Positions 26,304 to 34,278 of a DNA stretch of 64,000 bases are shown here, piece after piece. The position numbers and the translations under genes are program-made. The DNA comes from Gammaproteobacteria bacterium (GTDB lineage: Bacteria > Pseudomonadota > Gammaproteobacteria > Xanthomonadales > Wenzhouxiangellaceae). Below the pieces are notes generated by a model. It did not search any database, was not told the origin of the DNA, and saw only the letters and a program-made list of their open reading frames with translations. Location: the NCBI GenBank assembly GCA_018819105.1, contig JAHJQV010000062.1, positions 1 to 64,000 of the forward strand. The letters are read 5' to 3'. Numbering within the stretch: position 1 is the stretch's first letter; every line of letters starts with the position of its first letter.

Positions 26304-27014
26304 TCAGCAGTCAGTGCTGCCGGGCAGGGGCTGATCGGGCAGGCATTGGCGGATGTGATCAATGATCTGCGACTTCACCTGGTGGATACCAAGTTCGTCA
26401 GTATTGATCAGCAAGGCGTCAGCGGCCGGCCGCAGGGGCGCAACCTTGCGATTGCGGTCCCGATCATCGCGTTCGTTAATCTCGCGCAAAAGACTGGCAA
26501 TGTTAACATTTTTGCCCTTGTCGCTCAACTCTTTGTGACGCCGCCGCGCACGCACTGCAGCGCTGGCATCGATGAACAGCTTGACCTGGGCATCGGGAAA
26601 CACCACCGTGCCCATGTCGCGACCATCCGCCACCAGCCCCGGTGCGCGGCGAAAACCGCGCTGCAGATCCAGCAATGCCGCACGCACATCGGCCAGCGCT
26701 GCCACTTCCGACGCCCGCGCGCCGACCGCCTCGGTACGGATTTCCGCGCTCACATCCTCCCCATCGAGCAGCACACGGGTATTGCCGTCGTCGGCTTCGA
26801 AAGCAATGTCCAGCTGCTCTGCCAGGCTGGCGATCTGCGCGGCGTTTGCCGCCACCTGCGGCATGCCCAGGCGCAGCGTTTTCAGTGCCAGCAAGCGATA
26901 CAGCGCGCCGCTGTCAAGCAGATGAAAGCCCAGTTCGGCAGCCACCAGACGCGCCGCTGTGCCCTTGCCGACAGCGCTTGGGCCATCGATTGTGATCACC
27001 GGTATCACTGCCAT
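26304..27014 (-). CDS. cmk: Cytidylate kinase
   Basis: A 236-residue nucleoside monophosphate kinase. ITIDGPSAVGKGTAARLVA carries the P-loop, and LLDSGALYR, DGRDMGTVVFPDAQVK and the lid arginines (RRRHKEL, RDDRDRNR) follow. It phosphorylates CMP and dCMP. It overlaps the end of aroA by 10 bp and precedes rpsA, the standard order. Confidence 0.95.
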   Translation of the reverse strand: MAVIPVITIDGPSAVGKGTAARLVAAELGFHLLDSGALYRLLALKTLRLGMPQVAANAAQIASLAEQLDIAFEADDGNTRVLLDGEDVSAEIRTEAVGARASEVAALADVRAALLDLQRGFRRAPGLVADGRDMGTVVFPDAQVKLFIDASAAVRARRRHKELSDKGKNVNIASLLREINERDDRDRNRKVAPLRPAADALLINTDELGIHQVKSQIIDHIRQCLPDQPLPGSTDC

Positions 27015-28354
27015 TGCAGATCGGCTCCGAGCTGGTTCATCTGCGCCACAAACTGCGGATACGAGGTGGCGATTTCCTCGGCATTGGCGATCTCCACCGG
27101 GGCCGCGGCACGCATGCCGAGCACAGCCATGCTCATGGCAATGCGGTGATCACCATGCGCGTCCACCCGACCGCCCTGCAGTTCGCCGTCCGCAGCAGCC
27201 AGCCCGATCACATCGACGCCATCGTCGTATTCTTCCAGCACCACACCAAGTCGGCTCAGTGCCTCGCTCATCACCGCCAGCCGGTCGCTTTCCTTGACCC
27301 GCAGCTCGGCCGCACCGCGCACGCGCGTGGTGCCCTCAGCCAGTGCCGCCATGGCCATGATGATGGGGAACTCGTCAATACAATTGGGCACCCACTGCTC
27401 GGGAATGTCGATGCCATGCAGCCGGGCAGCACGGGCACGCAGATCGCAGACCGGCTCGGCGGCTGTGCTGACGCTGCCCTGCTCCACCTCGGCACCCATG
27501 CGCTGCAGCACCCGCAGTATGCCGTTGCGACTGGGGTTGACGCCAATGCCCGGCAAGCGCACGTCACTGCCAGGTTGCAGCGTGGCCGCAGCAAGCAGAA
27601 AGCTGGCCGATGAAATGTCGGCCGGCACCACCACATCGGCAGCCTGCAGCGGTGCCTGACGAATCTGCAGCGTGGAGGCATCGAGGCGCTCGATGTTGGC
27701 GCCGAAATGCCGCAGCATGCGTTCGCTGTGATCACGGCATTCACCGGGCTGGATGACAGTTGTCACACCGTCGGCCTGCATGCCGGCCAGCAGCACTGCC
27801 GCCTGCACCTGGGCGCTGGCGATCGGCATGCGATACTCGATGCCGCGCAACGGCTCATTGCCCGGCCCCAGACTGACCAGTGGCAGGCGATATTCCTGCT
27901 CGTGGTCGACCGGCACGCCGTCAGCGGTTGCAAACTGCGCCCCCATCTGCAGCAAGGGTCGCAGTATGCGCCCCATCGGCCGTCTGCTCAGTGATGCATC
28001 GCCGCACAACTCAATCCGGCAGTGCTGTCCGGCCAGAAGCCCCAGCAGCAGGCGCACACCGGTTCCGGCATTGCCCAGATCCAGACGTACATCCGTGTTG
28101 GTGAACCGTCCGCCACAGCCATCGATCTGCAGCACCGGTGACTGCTCATCACCGCGCCATTGCACCGTCGCGCCGAGTTGCTCACAGGCGGCCAGTGTGG
28201 CCTGCGTGTCGGCCGCCTGCAGCCAGCCATACACGCAGCTGCGGCCATGCGCAAAGCTGGCCAGCATGGCGGCACGATGAGATATGGATTTGTCGCCCGG
28301 GACCTGCACCTGCCCGTGCAGCCCGCGCTTGATCGGGCGCGAAACCAGCAACAA
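27005..28354 (-). CDS. aroA: 3-phosphoshikimate 1-carboxyvinyltransferase (EPSP synthase)
   Basis: A 449-residue enzyme joining PEP to shikimate-3-phosphate. VPGDKSISHRAAML near residue 18, LGNAGTGVRLLLGLL, DASLSRRPM, and RVKESDRL near the end are the family signatures. The G-x-A-G-T motif reads GNAGTG (Gly, not Ala after Asn-Ala). No ATG is available: a stop lies two codons upstream, so the start is TTG at 28354 (or 28351), with GGAAG about eight bases ahead. It begins 3 bp after the hisC stop and in the same reading frame. Confidence 0.95.
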   Translation of the reverse strand: MLLVSRPIKRGLHGQVQVPGDKSISHRAAMLASFAHGRSCVYGWLQAADTQATLAACEQLGATVQWRGDEQSPVLQIDGCGGRFTNTDVRLDLGNAGTGVRLLLGLLAGQHCRIELCGDASLSRRPMGRILRPLLQMGAQFATADGVPVDHEQEYRLPLVSLGPGNEPLRGIEYRMPIASAQVQAAVLLAGMQADGVTTVIQPGECRDHSERMLRHFGANIERLDASTLQIRQAPLQAADVVVPADISSASFLLAAATLQPGSDVRLPGIGVNPSRNGILRVLQRMGAEVEQGSVSTAAEPVCDLRARAARLHGIDIPEQWVPNCIDEFPIIMAMAALAEGTTRVRGAAELRVKESDRLAVMSEALSRLGVVLEEYDDGVDVIGLAAADGELQGGRVDAHGDHRIAMSMAVLGMRAAAPVEIANAEEIATSYPQFVAQMNQLGADLQWQ

Positions 28355-28357
28355 ACG

Positions 28358-29527
28358 TCAGCTTCCGTGCGCAGCGCGCGCGCCTGCGGCGGCAATCTGT
28401 TGCAGGGCGTCAAGCAGGCGCTCGTTCTGGTCGCCAGTACCGATGGTGATGCGCAGGTGATTGGGCAAGCCGTAATTGCCCACCCGCCGGGTGATCACGC
28501 CACTGCGCAGCAGTTGCTGATACCACGGTTCGGCGGCACCACCCATGTTGACCAGCACGAAATTGCCGCGTGACGGAATGGTGACCAGACCCAGCTCCCG
28601 GCAACCCTGCTGCAGCTGCTGCATGCCGGCGGCATTCATGGCGCGAGAGGCGGCAATGAACTGATCATCGTCGAGCGCTGCCGCCGCTGCCGCCAGCGCC
28701 ATGCTGTTGACGTTGAAGGGCTGCCGGATGCGGTTGAGCAGATCGGCGACCTGCGGGTGCGACAGCGCATAACCAACCCGCAGTCCGGCCAGCCCGTAGG
28801 CTTTGGAAAAAGTCCGGGTCACGACCAGATTGTCGTGCGCAGCCAGCCATTTGCTGGCGTCACAGCGCATCGCCGCATCGACATATTCGGTGTAGGCCTC
28901 ATCCACCACGACGATGACATCAGAAGGCACCGCAGCGATGAAGCGACGCAGCGCGTCGGCATCGACACCGGTGCCGGTGGGATTATTGGGGTTGGCGACA
29001 AACACCAGCCGGGTGTGCTCGTTGATGGCCTGCAGCATGGCCGCAAGGTCATGTCCCAGCGGCATCTCGGGGTCGCTTTCCGGCAGGGCATCGACCATGC
29101 GGATGTCGGCGCCGGTGGCCTGGGTGGCGATGGGATAAACAGCGAAACAGTACTGGGACATGACCGCGTTTTGTCCCGGTGCCAGAAAGGTTTCCGCCAA
29201 CAGCACCAGCACGTCGTTGGAGCCGTTGCCCAGCGTGATCTGATCCATGCCGACGCCATGCAATGCCATCAGCTTCTGTTTCAGCGCATAGCCGTTGGCG
29301 TCCGGGTACAGCTCGACCTCCTCCAGTGCCTGCCGTGCCGCAGCCACGGCCTGCGGGCTGGCACCGAGCGGGTTCTCGTTGGAGGCCAGCTTGATGATGT
29401 TGCTGATGCCCAGCTCGCGTTCGAGTTCGCTGATCGGTTTGCCCGGCAGATAAGGATTGAGCTCGCGCACGCCGGGCTGGGCCAGGGCACAAAAGTCGAT
29501 GTCGTTGCTGCTGTGGTTCTGCTTCAT
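28358..29527 (-). CDS. hisC: Histidinol-phosphate aminotransferase
   Basis: A 389-residue class I/II aminotransferase. LASNENPLGASPQAV is the HisC hallmark. NPNNPTGTGVDA, VVVDEAYTEYV and TRTFSKAYGLAGLRVGY, with the PLP lysine in S-K-A-Y-G, complete it. Lying between pheA and aroA it may also transaminate aromatic keto acids, as HisC paralogues in this position are thought to do. It ends 3 bp before aroA. Confidence 0.93.
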   Translation of the reverse strand: MKQNHSSNDIDFCALAQPGVRELNPYLPGKPISELERELGISNIIKLASNENPLGASPQAVAAARQALEEVELYPDANGYALKQKLMALHGVGMDQITLGNGSNDVLVLLAETFLAPGQNAVMSQYCFAVYPIATQATGADIRMVDALPESDPEMPLGHDLAAMLQAINEHTRLVFVANPNNPTGTGVDADALRRFIAAVPSDVIVVVDEAYTEYVDAAMRCDASKWLAAHDNLVVTRTFSKAYGLAGLRVGYALSHPQVADLLNRIRQPFNVNSMALAAAAAALDDDQFIAASRAMNAAGMQQLQQGCRELGLVTIPSRGNFVLVNMGGAAEPWYQQLLRSGVITRRVGNYGLPNHLRITIGTGDQNERLLDALQQIAAAGARAAHGS

Positions 29528-29554
29528 GGCGGCTATTGTAATGGCTTCATCGCC

Positions 29555-30694
29555 TCATTGTGGCGACACTGCCCGTGGATAGGCCCCCAGCACACGCACC
29601 AGCCTGGCACTCTGGCGCAATTCCTCCAGTGCCTGGCGCACCGGCGGATCGTCCACATGGCCGTCCAGATCGACGAAAAACACATAGTTCCATTTGCCCT
29701 GCCGCGATGGTCTGGATTCTATGCGCGTCATGTTGACGCCAGCGCGGGCAATCGGCTCCAGCAGATGGTAGAGCAGGCCCGGGCCCTCGTGTCCGGCCAG
29801 CAGCAAGGTGGTGCGGTCGTCTCCGCTGGGCGGGCACAACTGCCTGCCGATGACCAGAAAACGGGTGCTGTTGTCGACCTGATCCTCAATGTTGGCCATC
29901 AGTACCGGCACCTGATAGACCTGGGCCGCATTTTCGCCGGCGATGGCTGCGGCGCGCTCATCATGGCGGATCCGGCGCACTGCCTCGGCATTGCTGCTGA
30001 CTGCGATCAGTTCCACCTCTGGCAGGTTTTCCCGCAGCCAGTTGCGGCATTGCGCCAGCGACTGGCCATGCGAATACACGCGCTCAATCTGATCCAGTGC
30101 GGTGGCCACCGTAATCAGGTTCTGATGGATCTGCATTTCCACTTCCGCACAGATTTTCAGCGGTGAGGTCAACAGCCGATCCAGCGTATGGCTGACCATG
30201 CCCTGGGTGGAGTTTTCAATCGGCACGACGCCGAAATCGGCCTCGGCCTGCTCGACCTGCTGAAACACCTCGTCCACCGACCCCTGCGCCAGCGCGCGCA
30301 CCGAATGCCCGAACTGGATCAGCACGGCCTGCTGCGTGAAGGTGCCTTCCGGCCCCAGGTAGGCGATGCGCAAGGGCTTTTGCTGGGCCAGACAGGCGGA
30401 CATGATCTCGCGGAACAGACGCAGCATTTCGGCATCACTGAGCGGCCCGCGGTTGTTTTCCAGCACCTGGCGCAATACCTGCGCCTCACGCTCGGGTCGA
30501 TAGTAATCGATCGCCGCCAGATGCTCGCCCTTGCTGTTGCGCACGCGCGTGGCCAGTTCCGCGCGCGCATTGATCAGTTGCTGGATCTGCAGATCCAGTG
30601 CATCGATCTCGGCGCGCACCTGACTCAGGCTGTCGCTGTGTGCACTGGAAGCTTCCGGCTCATTCACTTTGCTGCATCCTCTGTTTGCTGCCAT
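29555..30694 (-). CDS. pheA: Bifunctional chorismate mutase / prephenate dehydratase (P-protein)
   Basis: A 379-residue protein in three parts. An AroQ chorismate mutase domain covers about residues 20-105 (RAEIDALDLQIQQLINARAEL). A prephenate dehydratase domain starts AYLGPEGTFTQQAVL and has VVPIENSTQGMVSHTLD. An ACT domain near the C-terminus has GLLYHLLEPIARAGVNMTRIESRPS, which binds phenylalanine for feedback control. The ATG at 30694 overlaps the serC stop (TGATG). A GTG at 30667 with GAGG ahead is an alternative start. Confidence 0.94.
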   Translation of the reverse strand: MAANRGCSKVNEPEASSAHSDSLSQVRAEIDALDLQIQQLINARAELATRVRNSKGEHLAAIDYYRPEREAQVLRQVLENNRGPLSDAEMLRLFREIMSACLAQQKPLRIAYLGPEGTFTQQAVLIQFGHSVRALAQGSVDEVFQQVEQAEADFGVVPIENSTQGMVSHTLDRLLTSPLKICAEVEMQIHQNLITVATALDQIERVYSHGQSLAQCRNWLRENLPEVELIAVSSNAEAVRRIRHDERAAAIAGENAAQVYQVPVLMANIEDQVDNSTRFLVIGRQLCPPSGDDRTTLLLAGHEGPGLLYHLLEPIARAGVNMTRIESRPSRQGKWNYVFFVDLDGHVDDPPVRQALEELRQSARLVRVLGAYPRAVSPQ

Positions 30695-31758
30695 CAACCA
30701 TGGCGACGTTCAAACTCGCGCATGAACTCGGCCAGTTGCTGCACCGATGCCAGCGGCATGGCGTTGTAGATGCTCGCGCGCATGCCGCCGACGGCACGAT
30801 GGCCTTTCAGCCCCAGCATGCCGGCCGCTTCAGCCTGCTGCAGAAACACCGCATCCAGCGCACTGTCGACACACTGGAACGGCACATTCATCCATGAGCG
30901 TAGCTCTGCTGCCACCTTGTTGCGCCAGAAACCGCTGGCATCGATCAACTGGTACAGCGTTTCTGCCTTGCGCTGGTTGCGTGCCGCCAGCGCTGCCACG
31001 CCGCCCTGCTGTTGCATCCAGGCCAGCACCAGGTCGGTGACGTACCAGGCAAATGTCGGTGGCGTGTTGAACAGCGAATCACTGGCGACCACTTCACGGT
31101 AACTGAGCATGCGCGGCAAATCCTCGCGCGCCTGCTGGAGAAAATCCTCGCGCACGATCACCAGCGTCAGTCCGGCGATGCCGAGATTTTTCTGCGCGCC
31201 GGCATACACCAGCCCGAACCGGTCATACTCCACTGGATGGCTGCCGATGTCCGAGGACATGTCAGCCACCAGCGCTGCCCCCTGCTGCAGACGTGACGGC
31301 ATGCTGCGCAACTGGATGCCATGAATGGTTTCATTGCTGGTGATGTGGGTGTAGGCGAACGTTGTGCTGTCGGTCTCGGCCACCGCATCATGCAGGCTTC
31401 CATCCGCTGCCGCGCGCAGCCAGCAGCGGCAGTCGGGATGCTGCTTCTGTGCCTCGATCATCGCCTGCTCGCCCCAGTGGCCGGTAAGCACATAGCGACC
31501 GGCTCCGAAATTCATCGGCAACAGCACAAACTGCAAGTTGGCACCACCCTGCATGAACACCACATGATGCTGTTGCCCCAGCCCCAGCAGTGCGCGCAGC
31601 CGCTCTTCACAGCGCACCTTCAGGGCGGTGAATTCTGAACCCCGGTGACTGATTTCGGCGATGCCACGGCCATCACGCACCGCCTGCGCCCAGTCCGCGG
31701 CAATCTGCGCCCGCACGGTATCCGGCAGCATGGCAGGACCTGGACTGAAATTGATCAT
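30694..31758 (-). CDS. serC: Phosphoserine aminotransferase
   Basis: A 354-residue PLP enzyme of serine and pyridoxine synthesis. It starts MINFSPGPAMLPDTV at 31758, the normal family start. Other signatures are GISEISHRGSEF-like (RGIAEISHRGSEFTAL), FMQGGANLQFVLLPMN, VADMSSDIGSHPV and the lysine in YAGAQKNLGIAGL. It is the first gene of the long minus-strand run. The 189-bp gap to the divergent exporter gene should hold the operon promoter. Confidence 0.95.
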   Translation of the reverse strand: MINFSPGPAMLPDTVRAQIAADWAQAVRDGRGIAEISHRGSEFTALKVRCEERLRALLGLGQQHHVVFMQGGANLQFVLLPMNFGAGRYVLTGHWGEQAMIEAQKQHPDCRCWLRAAADGSLHDAVAETDSTTFAYTHITSNETIHGIQLRSMPSRLQQGAALVADMSSDIGSHPVEYDRFGLVYAGAQKNLGIAGLTLVIVREDFLQQAREDLPRMLSYREVVASDSLFNTPPTFAWYVTDLVLAWMQQQGGVAALAARNQRKAETLYQLIDASGFWRNKVAAELRSWMNVPFQCVDSALDAVFLQQAEAAGMLGLKGHRAVGGMRASIYNAMPLASVQQLAEFMREFERRHG

Positions 31759-31947
31759 GCTTACAGCTCTTCTGGTTAGGTGGACAGCGGTCGCAATGAC
31801 CATTGTCTGCATGTGTATTGTTAATCCGGCAACGAGATACCAACGGTATTCATTGTCCGGCATACTTGCTTATATGCCGGGTTAATAGTATGCACGACTG
31901 CAGCATTTTTTTGGCAAACTATGCCCTGCCCCCAAAGCGACCCCGGC

Positions 31948-33210
31948 ATGTTCAACAAACCGATTGGTGATATTGACCACAGCGAGACGCCAGTGCTGGA
32001 GGGTGATGGCCTGGCGCGCCAGGCGCAGCTCATTCTCACCATGGGCCGGGCTCTGCTGACCCTGGGCACTCCGGCGCACCGCCTGGAAGCCACCATGACC
32101 AGCATTGCCGAGCGGCTGGGTATGAGCGCACAGTTCTTCAGTACGCCATCAGCCCTGTTCGTTGCGCTGGGCAAGAATCATCGCCAGCAGACCTTCATGA
32201 TGCGCATCAGCCAATCAGGGGCGGATTTCTCGCGGCTGGCAGACATTACCACGGTGATCGAGAATGTGGCCGACGGCCATGGTGACCTGCAAGCGGCGGT
32301 GGATCAGGTTGAACACATTCTGCTGCGGCCACCTCAATACGCGCAGTGGCTGATGCTGGCCTCCTATGTGCTGGTCGGCATGCCAGTGGCATTTCTGCTC
32401 GGCGGTGGCTGGATCGAGGCGGCAGTCGGTGGCGCCGCCGCCTTGCTGGTGGCGATACTGGCCTGGGCGGGCAAGCATTACGATGGCATTGCCAGACTGT
32501 TTGTACCAGTCAGCGCTGCAGCGGCGTCGTTCATCACCTTCAGCTGGTGCGCCTGGCATGGCGGCACCGCCCTGCTGCCAGCCACGATGGCCGCACTGGT
32601 GACCCTGCTGCCGGGGCTGGATCTGACCATTGCCACCCGTGAGCTGTCTACTGGCCATCTGGTTTCCGGCAGTTCCAGACTGGCCAGTGTGCTGCTGGTG
32701 TTTGCCACCCTGGGCTTCGGTCTGGCCCTGGGCGGCGCACTGGCCAAGCCTCTTTTTGGTGTACCGCCGATCATTGCTGCCACCGCTTCACCATTGTGGC
32801 TGCTGGGCATTGCCGCAACCACCTCAACCATCGGCTTTACGCTGCTGTTCAACGCGCATTTGCGCGATGCGCCATGGATTCTGCTGGTGGTGGTGGTCAG
32901 TTGGGGTTCGGGAACTCTGGGCAACATGCTGCTCGGGATGCCACTTGGTGCCTTCGCCGGAGGCGTTATGGTAGGCCTGACCGGCAACATCTACGCACGC
33001 ATCATGAATCGGCCGGGCAGCATCCTGCACACACCGGGACTGCTGCTGCTGGTGCCGGGCTCGGTCGGCTTTCGCAGCCTGCACAACCTGCTCAATGCCG
33101 ACATCATCACCGGCATCCAGACCGCCTTTCTGGCCGTGCTCACCGCCGTGGCATTGACGGTGGGCATGATTGTTGCCAGCACATTGATCAAGCCGCGCAA
33201 TGAGTTGTGA
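31948..33210 (+). CDS. Threonine/serine exporter family protein (ThrE-type)
   Basis: About 420 residues. The N-terminal soluble half (GRALLTLGTPAHRLEATM, then FFSTPSALFVALG) is the ThrE/DUF1212 domain. The C-terminal half has about ten membrane helices, including the DUF3815-like segment with LLLLVPGSVGFRSL. Such proteins export threonine and serine. The start at 31948 follows relatives; an in-frame ATG at 31921 is possible. It diverges from serC, which could link export with serine synthesis. Confidence 0.88.
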   Translation: MFNKPIGDIDHSETPVLEGDGLARQAQLILTMGRALLTLGTPAHRLEATMTSIAERLGMSAQFFSTPSALFVALGKNHRQQTFMMRISQSGADFSRLADITTVIENVADGHGDLQAAVDQVEHILLRPPQYAQWLMLASYVLVGMPVAFLLGGGWIEAAVGGAAALLVAILAWAGKHYDGIARLFVPVSAAAASFITFSWCAWHGGTALLPATMAALVTLLPGLDLTIATRELSTGHLVSGSSRLASVLLVFATLGFGLALGGALAKPLFGVPPIIAATASPLWLLGIAATTSTIGFTLLFNAHLRDAPWILLVVVVSWGSGTLGNMLLGMPLGAFAGGVMVGLTGNIYARIMNRPGSILHTPGLLLLVPGSVGFRSLHNLLNADIITGIQTAFLAVLTAVALTVGMIVASTLIKPRNEL

Positions 33211-33334
33211 CACTGCCGGGCGCAACACTGCCGGCCTGTATCTGGCAATTACCGCACCGGTTGAAGCCAGCCGCAGCTCGGCACCACTGCGTTGATACGG
33301 TTACCAGCTCTAAGGAACCTCTGTACGCCCAAGA

Positions 33335-33362
33335 CAAAAAAAGACCCGGCAAAAGCCGGGTC
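33335..33362 (-). terminator. Rho-independent terminator of the putative Rsm/Csr RNA
   Basis: On the minus strand GACCCGGC-TTTT-GCCGGGTC forms an 8-bp stem followed at once by TTTTTTT. This is the clearest intrinsic terminator in the window. It points leftward, and the nearest protein gene ahead of it is 150 bp away, so it most likely ends a small RNA. Confidence 0.9.
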
Positions 33363-33510
33363 AGATCTTGAGCTTCCATGCTCTCACAGAACGTCCCTGT
33401 CCTGTCGCGGGCTTCCCTGCCCGTCACCCTGTTCATCTGTCAGTCGCTGAGCGACCTGATCGACAAAATATCACCAGGCAACTTTTGTGGTCCTCGTCCC
33501 TGATCCGAAT
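33335..33510 (-). ncRNA. Putative CsrA/RsmA-sequestering small RNA (RsmY/RsmZ/CsrB type)
   Basis: Read on the minus strand, three adjacent hairpins present GGA in their loops: GGGC-AGGGAA-GCCC (33409-33422), ACAGGAC-AGGGAC-GTTCTGT (33386-33405) and GAGC-ATGGAA-GCTC (33370-33383). A perfect terminator follows at 33335. A fourth possible GGA hairpin lies at 33489-33506 (AGGGAC in the loop). GGA in a hairpin loop is the CsrA/RsmA recognition element, and tandem copies plus a terminator define the decoy RNAs of this class. I saw no GacA-type upstream box (TGTAAG-N6-CTTACA), so the 5' end is a guess. No gene fits this stretch. Confidence 0.6.
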
Positions 33511-33513
33511 TGC

Positions 33514-33849
33514 TCAGTGATAAGCTCTGATCAGGTTTTTATCACTGCCTGCATCGCTTTCTCGTACCGTCCGCAGGTTTCCGGTTCCATCTTCAGCAGC
33601 ATGTTCTTGCTGAGATACTGCCTGGCCAGAGATGGCGGCTGGATAGATTTCGCTGATCACACCTGAGCCAGCGATGGCGCCCGACAGCACCGCGCCACCA
33701 CAGCTTTCGCAGTGGTGAATGCACCATTCCCTTGGCGCATCCTGACGCTGGTTGTTGGTCACAAAACTGGATACCAGCATCATTCCTGGCTCATCAATAC
33801 CGCAGTGATGACAATGATCCAGATGCAAATCCCTGTTGCGCTTCAGCAT
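33514..33849 (-). pseudogene. Degenerate DUF4145-like zinc-ribbon fragment
   Basis: The ATG at 33849 has a strong ribosome site (AGGGAG, six bases ahead). The 111 codons hold two C-x2-C pairs (HCHHCG and CESCGG) and then SEIYPAA, as in the N-terminal zinc-ribbon part of DUF4145 proteins. After EIYPA the frame turns into low-similarity codons. In another frame the DNA reads LARQYLSKNM and CGRYEKAMQAVIK up to a stop at 33531, which looks like the continuation of the same family. I therefore think it is a frameshifted remnant. A functional small zinc protein cannot be excluded. Confidence 0.45.
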
Positions 33850-34278
33850 GTACTTCTCCCTAAAGGTGTTTTGCCAGTTGCCTGCAGCCATACCGCCCCA
33901 GACATCAATCTTCCCTGATTTCCGGTAACTGAAAGTGATCATCGTGCCACCACCAGTCACCGCCTTGCATGCAAGCATGTCCAATGACCTGTTCAAGCTG
34001 CTTGCGATGAGAATGACACACATAAGTGATGATTCTCTCACCCGAATGTGAACAAGTTTTGCGGAAGCTGAGAGAAATGCGAATATAAAGATTATAAACT
34101 ATTATAATCAATAACTTATAATTGATTAAGTTTATCTAATACTTGAGTATTAGAGGGCCTGAAATGGGGCATAACCCGGTTTAGCGAGGCAGGAAGACGG
34201 CCTTGATTGTCACAGATGTGAAGAACACATGGGAACCATGTTGCCCGCCACCGCAGCGGTGACAGGCAGCATAAATGG
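33850..34278. other. AT-rich intergenic stretch with palindrome
   Basis: No gene is supported. Around 34080-34140 the DNA is very AT-rich, with several TATAAT-like hexamers, and CTAATACT-TG-AGTATTAG (34136-34153) is an inverted repeat with 8-bp arms. It could be an operator or promoter region for the reading frame at 33849, or a relic of transferred DNA. Confidence 0.4.

Noticed and set aside
33188-33436. A minus-strand open frame across the small RNA and terminator
   Set aside because: It reads through an intrinsic terminator and has no homology. The hairpin structure is the better explanation.
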